From Chionoecetes opilio (taxonomy: Eukaryota > Arthropoda > Malacostraca > Decapoda > Majidae): a stretch of DNA of 64,000 bases. The DNA is taken from assembly GCA_016584305.1 (NCBI GenBank), contig JACEEZ010002651.1, positions 233,501-297,500 of the forward strand, written 5' to 3'. Positions 44,931 through 56,189 of the stretch are shown here, piece by piece (position 1 is the stretch's first letter; each line of letters starts with the position of its first letter). The notes under the pieces are model-generated. The model made no database searches. It saw nothing but the letters and a program-made list of their open reading frames with translations, and was not told the origin of the DNA. A program made the translations under genes and the position numbers.

Positions 44931-47188
44931 CAATAAGTAAAAACCTTTCTATGCTATCGCCAGGATCGGATCAATTCATGGTTCCCTTATTATATCTTCA
45001 GATATGTCTGACTGAGTGTGGCAAACCATATTAGTATTATTATTTACCACTCTTTAAGCCAGGTAGGGCCCTTAAACCATAATCTGTATCAATTTGAGGT
45101 TGCTATCTCCTCGCGACACATTATTATTAGCATTTTTCATTAGTAGGCAATATATTCATTATGAACTGGAATATACCACTTTCTCTAAAAAACGCACTTA
45201 TTGGCGTGGCAAGGAAAGTGGAGTCCTATTCTTGGTAATTAACAGGGGTTGTGCATGACTAGGAAACTCTCCTGTTCGACGGCTATGGGTATGTGGGATG
45301 GGTCCCATTATTACCTACACCAGCACTAGTGAACATTGAGGTGTTATGTATTTGATGCCTTCCTTAGGTAACGCCCAAAAATAATCGGCTCCAAGTATTA
45401 ATTGGAAAAGGTCATCAACGTCTTGAAGGTATGCTAACTAGTGTAACACCATATCTCAGCATGGCAGCTGTGTTCTTTTAGTCCATTAAACAGTTAAACT
45501 GATGATACCAATATAATTTACTACGACAGCAGCTACCCTACATTCATCCCTAATCTTCCTAATTGGGACTAGGGGTGAACTATGTCATAGGTTTGAGCCT
45601 CTTTATTGGCGAGAAAACTGATATGCTATGTTCACTTTATTAATTATGGAGTTGTAAAAATTCAACTATCTTCTGCTTATGAAGGATCTTTGTGCCCACT
45701 GTCAAACATAGTCTTTAATTATGACTGCTAATTACCATTATGGCCACACCTTCAACTCGGCAGTTGGACCAAGCTGCTGAACTACTCCTTATTCAGGGAC
45801 TGCCATTTTAACTACTGTAGGCGTCTGAGTTGTTATCACGTTAGGACAAGGAGAGTTAGAACAGATGTTTACATTTTCCTCAAGTTCTTAAGCTTAAGGC
45901 ATGCATTTGAAGCATGGTTACCCCGGAGACAGGTTAAGCGTTACCAGGGCGCATTAACCTTTCATCTCTTGTTAACAATCTGAATAGATATTACATGTGG
46001 AGGGGTAGTTTCCCCTCACATAAGACACAATTATTATTCGTACTTCACTAGAAGTGTCGCCCTTGAATAGGGATTAGTATCTATTATTTGAGTAGTCTAA
46101 GTGGTTACTGTAGGCTGAGAAGTTTGAATCGTAATTACAGGCTGTTGATTTGCGTAATACGTGATGTATCGTGATCTCCATGTGGGGGGGTTCTTGCGTA
46201 ATAACCTTGCAAACTTGGGTTTTTAAAGAAGCTATAGTGTAGATGGAATATGACACACTCCAGTAATCCCTCATATTCAATTATTATCGAATATCTTTGA
46301 CATTCGTGTTCATGATTTGATAACACTATCGGAATTAATTTCCTTTATCCCCAGTTGTCGTAAATTAACTTCAGATATGCAGTAAGCAGTCTCATATTTT
46401 TCCCATTTAGTTTTAGCATTAGCAGACCTGAGTTTAAACATTATAGTCTATAGGGTTAGTCCCAGCTGCTTCATCACACATATTATATAATCGGTCAGCC
46501 AACTAATTTAGCAAGCTAAGATTAGTCCCTTCCGCATGCATAATTGATTAACTCAAAGGAAATATTAAATGCAAGATTACGTTACGAAAAAAACATTTTA
46601 GTTGATAATTAAAGATTATAAGTGATGGAGGCGATGTTGGCTGGCCTAACAAGGCGCATAACCAGGCCTATGGCCCAACCCCACTTTAGTTATTACAAAC
46701 TAACTAGTACGTACCTCTGATTACTATCTACTAACCACAAGGGTTGCTGGCATATGGTAGAGTGAACAGCGATCATTTTTGGACCGCCGCCCGAAAACCC
46801 CCGCCTCCAGCCTCATAACCACGGTTGTCGGTAGGCTAATAATTACTCATTAACGACCACCTTGAATCACATGAATCATCAATATTCCTCTAATCGGGGC
46901 ACCAATGTGGGAATTTATGCTAACATAAATATCTAATCTAGTTTCTTACTATTTCAATCAAACTGGCTATCAACCCGACACATCATCCCAGCTAATCAAC
47001 ACAGGATACTTATCGGTGGATAGTGGGTGAATATGGCTGTAGGTTTTTGATCAATACTGCAATGATCTGTGATCCGAGTGGTTGCGGGATCGAGGCCGAC
47101 CGTGTGAATGACAAGAGCGGATGGTGGAGGCGTAATCGTGGGGTCAAGTGTTATCACACCAAGTAATATTGACGCGCAAAATTGTTTA

Positions 47189-49572
47189 CACTGGTCGACA
47201 AAAAAAACAATCGAAGCTATGTTTCTGGACTAATGAAGCTGATTATAGGTAAATCGACACTGGCTCTGAACTCGAATTCTGAATTTCAATTAACTCTATC
47301 ACGTCCCAGTTTTGAGAAACCGACGATATTCATGAAAAAATATGGGTAAAATCAGCAGAAAATGGTTCACCAAGTTTTCATTTTTAAACTCTTAATATTT
47401 TAGCTTTCTCAAGCCTCGATTTAGGGCAGTGCAGTGTTTTGGAGTCAGTGTGGTTTGTGCAGTGAGAGGGTGAGGGTAGTTGCGCGCTGGTATTGGCGAG
47501 GGGTAGCGGGCTGTGTAGTACATTTTTACCTACTGATCGTACAGCTATTGACATATGTTTAAAATTTTTTTTTTCTTTGCAGATATGATGTGTTTGATTT
47601 AGTGGAGTCGTAATTTTAGTTGGTTTACCGTAAAATAGTACCTTGTACCGGGCTGTGATGGAGGGGCCGTAACGTGTGAATGCATCGGACAGTTTTTTGT
47701 TACATATGTGGAATTTTTACCCCTGACAGTCTGAAGAAACCTCTTACAAAAAATTTTTAAAGCAGCTTATCTGCATTACTTCAAGGGGCGTATAGTGATC
47801 AAGATAAAAAGTGGGCCCCTCACGTAGCATGAAAACCCTGTGTGAACCACTTGAATGAATGGATCGTGGCAAACGGCCATCAGGCATGGCATTCGGCATT
47901 CTAAAATGGTTTGGCTTGAAACAAAAGGATCACAGTACTGACTGCTACTTCTGCCTCACTAACATCAAAGGATATTCATTTAAAAACGCGAGCTAAAATC
48001 AGGTATCCTGGACGTTACCTTCTGCCATCAGGCCTGTGCCACATGGTCCTGATCTCCCAGTTCCAAATGTTCCAATTGCAAGTGCTATAAGTGAATCAGA
48101 TTCGAACGAGGAGATAATCCATGGATACAGACTTCAAGAAATGGCAGACAAAGAGAGCCCAAATTCATCAGTCAGGGAAATGCTACATGACCTTGCTGGG
48201 GACCTAGATCTACCCAAGGAAAAAGTGAAGTCCTTGGATCTCGTCTCAAGGAAGGAATTTGCTACAAGAAGGATTCTCATCACCACGTTTCGTCGTAGAC
48301 ATAAAGAATTTTCAAGCTTCTTCAAGATGGAACACAAGCTCTGTTACTGTTTTGATGTTGACACATCATGGAACAACTTTGTGAGTCTCACACTTATGAT
48401 AAGAGTGAGTGGCGGCTGTTCATAGATTCAGGAAAAAACACGCTAAAGGCCGTTCTACTGCAAAAAGGAAATAAGCTTCCCAGTGTTCCAATTGGGGCAT
48501 GGCCATGAAATGAGTGCAACTTATGAAACTATGAAGACTGTTTTTCTGCTTTTAAAATAGAAGAACATCAGTGGAATCTGTGCGGGGACCTGAAGGTAAT
48601 CTCCTTGCTTCTAAGACTCCAGTTAGGTTCCCACTAAGCACATGTTGTTTTTTGTTTGTGGGACCTAGAGCGGACAGCAAACATTACAAACAAAAGGAAT
48701 GGCCAGCACGACCGAAGACTCACCTGGCAGGTTCAACTGTATGTACAAACCTCTTGCTGACAGTGAAAAGTTGTACTTACCTCCATTGCATCTGAAACTT
48801 GGGTTAATGAAAATTTTTGTGAAGGCCTGGATCAAAATGGTGCTGGCTTTTGTAAATTTGTTAGCAAGTTGAACGCACTGTATCTGAAGCCAAAGTAAAG
48901 GCAGGGGTTTTCAATGGCCCTCAAAATTTTGTCAACTACTCAATGATGATGACTTTGTAAAAGCCTAACTGCCCGGGAAAAAGCTGCTTGGAAGAGCTTT
49001 TGGCTGTTATAAAGGGAAATATCTAGGTAATTTCGAGCATCGAATTATGAGGAACTTTTAAATGACATGTTGAAAAGTTACCATGCGCTTGGGGCTCGGA
49101 TGTCACTCATAATCCACTTTTTTCCCTTTCACATTTCTTCCCAACGAATCTTGGCGCGGTCAGTGATGAGCAGGGGGAACGTTTCCACCAGGACATTGCC
49201 ACCATGGAAACCCGATACCAAGGACGATTCAGTCCCAACATTGATAGGGGGGCTATGCTGGAAAGCTACACAACGTGAAAGTAACATAATTTAAGTATAT
49301 TTTTTTGCCAGATAAAGTACATTAGGTCCTAATAAAGCCGCGGGCACCACCAGAATTTAATTACGAGTAATATATTTAACGTAGGGGGATTGTTCGATTA
49401 ATTAATAATTATATATCGTATATAATTATAATAGCTATTAAAATTTAAAATGCCGATATTTCAAAAACTATACGTGCTAGAGAAAAAGCAAAGCCATTTT
49501 TGAAATCAGCAGGAAAAAAAGCTTTCCAACCCACACACAATGAACTCAGAACCATTTTGGTGTCGACCAGTG
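47189..49572. mobile_element. DNA transposon E, CACTG ends, TTA duplication
   Basis: Starts CACTGGTCGACA, ends TGTCGACCAGTG (12-bp perfect TIR), flanked by TTA (47186-47188, 49573-49575). The left LTR keeps the empty site (CAATTGTTATCAGTG, about 40931). 2,384 bp. Confidence 0.92.
47680..49290 (+). pseudogene. Transposase-like protein of element E
   Basis: Same family as element D's protein but clearly diverged. Pieces: a decayed N-terminal box (about 47680-47850, SDQDKKWAP-like), DCYFCLTNIKGYSF near 47940, PNVPIASAISESDSNEE, VREMLHDLAGDLDLPKEKVK, TTFRRRHKEFSSFF, HYKQKEWPARPKTHLAGS (about 48683), LPPLHLKLG (about 48777), and a frameshifted SDEQGERFHQD-like box near 49165. Many stops. Confidence 0.7.
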
Positions 49573-50115
49573 TTATCAGTGTTGTATTCTAACACGGTCC
49601 TATTGGTTTATCACTTTTATATGTACAAATTTACGTAGTACAAAACTCTTCTTTTTAATATGAAAAAGATGTTAATCCCATGAGGGCTGGAATGATACTT
49701 GTACTTGTAGACAAGCAAGCACGTATATTAGATTGATGGTTATCCTCACGGAGGGTCTGGGTGTACTGATTTTCCGATGTGGGCGAGACCCCCCCTACCA
49801 ATACCTATGACCGTGTATCATGTCAGGTTTGGCCCAGAATTTAATGGGCGGCGGCCAAAGACCGCGCTCCAAATTAAGGTGCTAATTATTTAAGTGCAAA
49901 GTTTATTAACTACTGGGAATATTGATTTATCCTATCCCAGTACTAATCATTTTCTTAAATTACCTAAAAATTTTCCCATTACCATTATAATTTATATACA
50001 TTTCTACCACACTCCCCCTATAACGAGTGGAAAATACCTCTCACAAGGGGGGGGGGGGAACAAAACTACTCTACCAATTATGAGAGGGGGGTTTATGGAT
50101 AATTTCCACATCGAC

Positions 50116-50980
50116 TAACTTAGTTTCTAAGGTCGTAAAATCACTCTTTCTCCTTCCAACCTGTTGCTTAAGCTACTGAGCATTTAATTGAAGGCTATCC
50201 TCCCCAGAGTCTAGACCTCCTAAATGGTCTAGGACCCAGACCATTTCCACTGATTTAACCTCCTCATTATTAGCTATTTGTAATGCGTATTTCATCTGTA
50301 ACCCGTTAACTCGTTTCATTTTGTTCTCCTTCCATATATATGGTTAAAGGGTTTTGGGGTAAGTTAACAATATACTTTTTCATAAAGTCCCAGCCCAAAA
50401 TCAACTGTGATGGCCAACGCTTCTTCTTCACTAATTACAAATTAATCTGTATAAGATTTTCCTCCGATCATTAATTCAGCTTACTCTTTCCTGAAATTAA
50501 AATGACATCACCACTGGCATTGCGATAATGCTCCTAGTTTTGTAAATTTGTTTGTTTCCTATTTTTTTTATGGCTTCACGAGATATAGATACTTCTGCCC
50601 AGTGTCAAGTATAAAGGCTAATATAGGCCTTTTCTTTACCTGTATTTCTAGAATAACGTGCCCTGTGCTGCTATTGACTGCCGCTAGAACTGCAGATTCA
50701 TTGTTGATCTTCTTGGGGGATACATTGGTGGGGTTTTTTGCGTATAGTAAATTTGTGCTTACATTCCCTGTTTGTGTGTCCTTGTATACCGCAGGTGAAA
50801 CAAGTGACTGAGGGCCAAGGTGAGCGTTTTACCGTGCAAGATTTATGCAATGTGACCAAACTTATTATATCTAAAACATTGAATGGCCCGACAATTATGA
50901 GTGGTATGATTAGTGAAGCCACATCTTTAACAATTAACTCGGTTTCGGGCCAACTTGAGGTCGTAAATTGAGGATTCATT
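50116..50980 (-). mobile_element. Gypsy 2, gag zinc knuckle and protease
   Basis: Minus strand reads from WPETELIVKDVASL to a CCHC knuckle (CFTCGIQGHTNREC), then a decayed aspartic-protease region and TTLETKLV. The gag N-terminus and any 5' LTR are not visible right of 50980. The expected D-T/S-G triad reads only as a DTGQ-like remnant across a frameshift. Confidence 0.75.
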
Positions 50981-51924
50981 ATGAAGTGACTGTATTGACA
51001 AGGACTGAGTTGACAGTGACTGACTTAACAGGGATAAACCCTATTCATCTCCCTATTGCAGCGTCAGTGAGATGAAGGCTGGGATGTGAAAAACTGCATA
51101 TATAATGGCTTTTTATATAATATTGTCAAGGGTTTTTTCATGTCTGCCTCTAACCAAAATATACGCAAAATCTTTGGGCAGTGTTTTTATGAGTATTGAG
51201 ACAAATATACCATTAAAATACCTCTCTGCCTGCTGCTTCATGACCTTTTTAAATGTTCACAATGCTGTTTTATTAAAATATAAACATGTAAAACCCAGGG
51301 TTTGGTTAACGCAGATGCTCGTGGATTTCTAGGCGACGGGAATATGATCCTCAATTTCATGTCCTATGCGGTACATACAGATAGCTCTATGGTTCACAAC
51401 CATAGTATTTGAAAATAAAACTCTAAAGGTTTACTTCCATACTGTTTGAGCCAATCTTCCTCATTGTTAAATTTGCACTAATCACTATAATCAGTTATTT
51501 ATATTACTTCATATCCAGTGTGACTACCTCCAGTGCAAAATCTTGCAACATATGAATCCTATACTTCCATCCCAATCTATACATCAATATATTCCACCAA
51601 CACGCATCATCATCTTCACGATAACAAATTAATCGACTTTTCATCCAACTACCCTTTTTGCACAATCAATAAATTCCACCGTTGCAATCATTTGTCGTGG
51701 TTAAAAAGTTGCAGGAACTTTTTGTTTTTCCTTCTCTAAGTCAAGGCATCGGGGGTTCAAAAGGGAACACGATTGTATTTTATGAGTTACGGATTCTGTT
51801 TCAAATAACAACTTTCTCCGTACATCAATATTTCCCCACTCTTAACACTCCCTATATATTATATACGTAGTTCAATAGCGTTCCTATAGTTTAAACACTA
51901 CCTATACTATTATATACCTTACAA
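50981..51924. other. No recognised feature
   Basis: AT-rich; readings of 60-75 codons match no family I know. Confidence 0.4.
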
Positions 51925-52265
51925 TCATGGGGCATGTGCCGGGGGCGCGTCGCCTCGCCAACCCGACGACGCCACTCCGGGGATCACCACGCGCGAGTCC
52001 CCATGCAGGATCCCTTCCATACCAAGCAACTCTCGACAGGAAACATAAACTTGCCCAGCCACGAACCTTGTCGTCGCCCCATTGGCCTCCTCCACGCCGG
52101 ATGTCTCTTACAGATACAACCAGGTGGTAAGGATCGGTTTTCGGGGTAGCGTGCCACATGCCCAAATAGCCGAGGTTGGCGCTGACGAACTATGTAGTAA
52201 TAGGCCTTGATTCATCTCACGGTGCAATTGCTGATTTGAGATGTAGTCATCCCAGCCATACCTCA
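51925..52265 (-). mobile_element. RTE LINE copy 4/5, 3' part
   Basis: Reverse complement of the RTE 1 3' end (GGCATACGCC-like edge, GTGGCACGCTACCC, CAATTGC(T)GATTTGA). With 54490-55645 it forms one RTE copy split by element T and short filler; about 36 bp of RTE sequence are missing between the halves. Confidence 0.8.
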
Positions 52266-54372
52266 TAGGGTACGCCGTTAACAAAAAATTCTTTTTCCAA
52301 CTTTGGCATGCCAATTTCCTATGTAACATGGAATTAAGACGATTTTATCTCTTTACATTTTTGCATTTGAGCAATTCCTTTACTAAATGCAAAATCGCAC
52401 TTTTATATTGCACCCTTATCGAATAATGCTTAGAATGAGTACGCAGTGTCCGGTTGGTCCTGTGTATTGCATCATGCACCAATATGAGTTCAAAATGACT
52501 AGCGTAGTAAGCTCTTTCTGATCAGTTGGTTCATCAGGCACTACTCACGTGTCACAGCCTCTACGTGGCCTAGAACGTGTCCATCATGTCCTTCTTAGAC
52601 CTGAAGCAGGGCATGGTCTCCCGGTGGTGGGCCCGAGCCCAGATGAACCCGTCTCTGGCCTGCTGCCCCACCACTGCTGCCGCAGCCTCTGTCACCTGCT
52701 TCACGACTTTTTCGGTGCTCTGAGTGTGGATAGAGAACTCCGGAACCTCGTACGGCTTGACCAGGATCTCCTGGATCTGATCCCCGAACAGTGAACAGGT
52801 GAATGCCGGCTCGTGCACCTGGCCAGGCTGCCAGCTGATCAGTGTCTGCAAGCTGGTGGCTGACAAGTTCAGCTTGGGTGTGATGCGAGGTCTTACACTA
52901 GTGTCCCATACTCCTCGCAGCCCTCAGCTTCAAAATCTGGGTCCGGCGAACCTGCGGTCGTCCTCACTCTGACTCGCCATCAGCGAGAGGAGGACACATT
53001 CTGAGTGTGTGAACCATGCTCCTGTCCGCACGTAGAAGGTCACAGCTGTTTGGACCTTCTTGGGCTGCGACCTCATCACTCTGAGCTGCGTGAGGATGTG
53101 CTTGGGGCCGTCCTCTAGTCTGTGGTGAACCTTGATGTCGAAGTAGAGTTTGAAGTACACCTGCAGACAGTACTTGACTAGGATTTCCAGGGTGTTCAGT
53201 TCTTTGCCAGTCAGTCCATGCTTTCTGGTCTACTGTACACAGCGACTGGCTGTGGTGAGCCATCTAGAGTGGGACACCTTGCCACACTTATCTCCTGCAG
53301 CTCGGACAGGAGAACGACCCGCTTCACGCCTGGACCAGCTGGTAGGAGACCTGCTGGTCAGTGGACATGTTGACAGGATATACTCCGGTATCTCCGTGAG
53401 ATCTTCACCGCCTGGCACTCCTCTGAACTCTGCGTTGTATTGCATCTCATTCACGCTGGACAGCAGACTGCACACTGGACCCGTGAAGCCAGTGTCAGAT
53501 GAGGTAGGCCCGTCGATGCTGGTGATAAGGTGGCGCAGGGGCAACTCGTTTGTGTGCAACACGCTATACTCCAGAAGAGCTTGCGGTCCCAGCATCTTCT
53601 CCAAATGGGCGTGAGTACCACCCTTCCACCCCGTGTTGGCCCTAAGTTGAGTCACCTTGCAGTACGATCAGTGAGTCGGTGGAGTCGTATGTCACCAGCA
53701 GATCATAGAAAGCCGGAGCCACCTTGAACGCAGCTTCTCAGTGGCACCGGGTCCTCTGGTACAAGTGCCAAAGGTACCTTCCAGATGGCTCCTCTGTCAC
53801 TGACACATGCTCCTCCCTGATCAACATTGGGTGCAGTTTCGCATAGCTGTCGGGCACCATCGCCCTGGTCTTGTCCTTCCTCCCATCGTAACCCAATCCA
53901 ACTATTTTGGTACCCTGGTGCTTCCCCTGGTCAAGGTCCCTGGCCGATGCCATGGCATCCTGCCTGGCCCTCCTCAGCTTGTTAGGATCGCAGACCAGGT
54001 ACGACATGTCTGGAGAGAGGTGGCCGTCAGCGATAAGGTCCACAAGGCTATTTATCTGCCAGCTGTTGGCGTTTTTGCGAAGCTATTGTCGCAGTATCAA
54101 CCTGCCCTCGTATCATTTCGCCCCAGTCTCACCTTCATTTGTAACGTGGATCAAGAATTGATGATAGGTGCAAATGAAGCCGTTACTTTAGCGGGGCTAA
54201 GCTATGTTTTGCATATAAATATAAAAGTCCATTTTTGCATAGCAAGAAGTGCTCAAACCAAAAAGTTGAAGTGGACAAACCACCCTTAAAATTCAATTTT
54301 ACATAAGAAAACACCCTGCCAAATTCGAAATAATCTATATTTCACTTTTCATTGGACCTACGGCGTACCCTA
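52266..54372. mobile_element. TIR element T with unknown transposase-like gene
   Basis: Ends TAGGGTACGCCGT (52266) and ACGGCGTACCCTA (54372). May be read as GGG...CCC ends with TA duplications. 2.1 kb, carrying a minus-strand gene. Left flank is RTE, right flank a scrap of nuclease gene. Confidence 0.75.
52560..54150 (-). pseudogene. Uncharacterised transposase-like protein (element T)
   Basis: Minus-strand pieces in order: LSPDMSYLVCDPNKLRRARQ, GLGYDGRKDKTRAMV, VTEEPSGRYLWHLY; after frameshifts GDSTQGQ-like, HTNELPLRHLITSIDGPTSS, DTGFTGPVCSLL; then YFKLYFDIKVHHRLEDGPKH, ILTQLRVMRSQPKKVQTAVT, FYVRTGAWFTHSECVLLSLM and EDRRFA. I recognise the block pattern (DGRKD, GDST, DGPTSSDxGFTGPVC) as an unnamed invertebrate family. 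Conserved Asp residues in the first two blocks would suit an RNase H-like transposase, but that is inference. GC content here is visibly higher than the surroundings. Multiple frameshifts. Confidence 0.6.
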
Positions 54373-54478
54373 ATACAGGTGGCAGTGCTGGAATTGATTC
54401 ACTCCCTCCTACAAGCAATGTGATCAGAGGCCACATTCAAAGAGGATTCTTTCTGGGCTTCAAGGCACGCCAACCCCA
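54373..54478 (+). pseudogene. 106-bp scrap of the nuclease gene
   Basis: Plus strand reads GGSAG(I)DS-LPPTSNVIRGHI(Q)RGFF, the same words as copy A at 21470-21570 in reverse. Sits between element T and the RTE upstream half. Confidence 0.85.
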
Positions 54479-54489
54479 TGCTTCTGCGA

Positions 54490-55645
54490 TAACACTTATT
54501 ATAATAAATTATCGAAGGCATTGATTCGCCTCTTCAAGTCGAAATTTAGTGTCCATGTCTAACATCCATAGAGTAAGATAGTGATCACAAGCGACTTCAA
54601 GATTCGGATCCGTATCTTTGTCCTTCGACACAAGTATCCGCAACGCCAAATACTCGTGCTGATCTAGTCCATAACACCTTGGGCTATGTCAAACCGTGGT
54701 AAGACTTCTTGGCGTGACCCCGCCGTCATTATGGATTGCGCTACCAAGGTATGTAAAACTTTCCAAGATCTCAATGTCCTCATCAGACGCATGATCAGAC
54801 TGTATACTGTTTAATCTTGTAAGCCTCGAAACACCTGGACCTTGGTCTTGAGCCAGGAGACCTCAAAACCCAAAGGACCTCCATCGACTCAGCTAAGATT
54901 ACTGCATCATTGGTAAAAACAAGATCAGTGATTTTGGGGTTGCCGAGGGAGGCTCCACAATCACTTTGATCTACACAACTTTGCCCAATACACAGTCCAT
55001 ACAAGTGTTGAAAAGTGATGGGGTAAGGACGCACCCTTGCCGCACTCCTGTATTTACAGGAAAATAGCTGGATACATCTTCCCCACACTTCACAGCACTC
55101 TTAGTCCCAGAGTACAGCCCAGTCATCAACCTAATAATATCGTAGCAAGAATCTTGCGAAGTCGCAGAAGATCCCAAAGTGACTCATAATGCACTGAGTC
55201 AACGCCTTCTTGAGATAACATAGGCTGCAATCATCCCCTGTCGATACTCACGTCGGCGTTCCACCAGGACACAAGAGCTAGGATACGGTCCGTTGTTGAC
55301 TTACCAGACGTGAACCCAGACCGCTGAGGTCTCTGATGCTTCAGCAGATGACTGCGTATCCGTGTCAGCAATAGATGGGCAAGCACCTTGTCTGGCACGC
55401 TGAGCAGTGTAATACCAGGTAATTGTTGCAGTCCTGACGATCCCCTTTCCCTTTCCAAATACGGACGACCAGCCCCCTTTTTCAGTCAGGAGGAATGGTA
55501 CCTGAATGCCATACGGCAGTCAAGATAGCATGCAACCCGCGGATCATGGCATTACCCCCAGCATTGAGGAGCTCCGCACTGATATTACAAAACCCAGCTG
55601 CCTTTCCACCCCTCAACTTTGCTACAGCTTCTCTGACTTTGTCAA
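54490..55645 (-). mobile_element. RTE LINE copy 4/5, upstream part
   Basis: Minus strand retains KVREAVAKLRGGKAAGFCNI, LLTRIRSHLLKHQRPQRSGF, NTGVRQGCVLTPSLFN and a decayed FADD box (LVFTNDAVILAES: both catalytic Asp affected). 5' truncated at about 55645. Confidence 0.88.
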
Positions 55646-56180
55646 GTGAGTGAAATAATTGCAACAAAAATTAAACCTGTTGTATGATATTCCTAACACC
55701 TTAGTAGATTACATATCAAAAGTACAGAAAATTGGAAGTGGTGAAAGATGGTACAAAATTCACCGATTTGAGAAACCTATCGCACTCTCATGCGTTGTTG
55801 ATCATAACAGATTTTTCTTCAAGAACACTTATAATCATGAAGGTTTCCAAATGTAAATGTCGTGATTTTTACTGTTTGCCACATAATGCTCTGCAGGAGC
55901 ATGAACAAAATAATTTCCTCTTATATTAAGTGAACATAGACATAATTAATGAAATTTTTTGCCATCCGAAAAATGCATCTTTTTTGTGCCGGCTTCATAT
56001 TCTTTTTATATCTTGGAACTTAATAATATAATTAGTATGTATTCTAAATTAACACATGAGCAACGTGGGCTGGAAGAGTAGCAACATAATTATATAGATG
56101 ATGACACGCTGCTATTGTGATATATGTAAAGCACCTGCGCGTATACATGTCATTCATTCACTATCCACAAAGCTGTCTTC
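55646..56180. other. No recognised gene
   Basis: Plus-strand readings here (for example KIGSGERWYKIHRFEKP at about 55719) are short and unplaced. Could be the 3' flank of nuclease copy C. Confidence 0.35.
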
Positions 56181-56189
56181 AGACGCCAT

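Larger units (their letters stand above)
43864..46905. other. Interior of the LTR element
   Basis: No gag or pol similarity in six frames. Contains a LINE 3'-end fragment (44014-44178), a duplicated block (44547-44745) and a minisatellite (44818-44930). The rest is AT-rich sequence with no ORF I can support. Confidence 0.6.
40652..50110. mobile_element. Complete LTR element, non-coding interior
   Basis: Two direct LTRs start TGTGGGAATTTATG and end ATAATTTCCACA, with a perfect 5-bp target duplication TCGAC (40647-40651 and 50111-50115). Each LTR is about 820 bp after removing its nested transposon. Interior 43864-46905 (3.04 kb) has no gag or pol, so it resembles a LARD-type non-autonomous element. 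TGGGGGCCGGCG just after the left LTR (43865) may be a tRNA primer site. Orientation is not certain. It interrupts gypsy 2. Confidence 0.9.
46906..50110. repeat. Right LTR (with nested element E)
   Basis: LTR sequence at 46906-47188 and 49576-50110; the remainder is transposon E and its target duplication. Retains the uninterrupted site that D occupies in the left LTR (CCCATTACCATTATAAT, about 49976). Confidence 0.9.
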
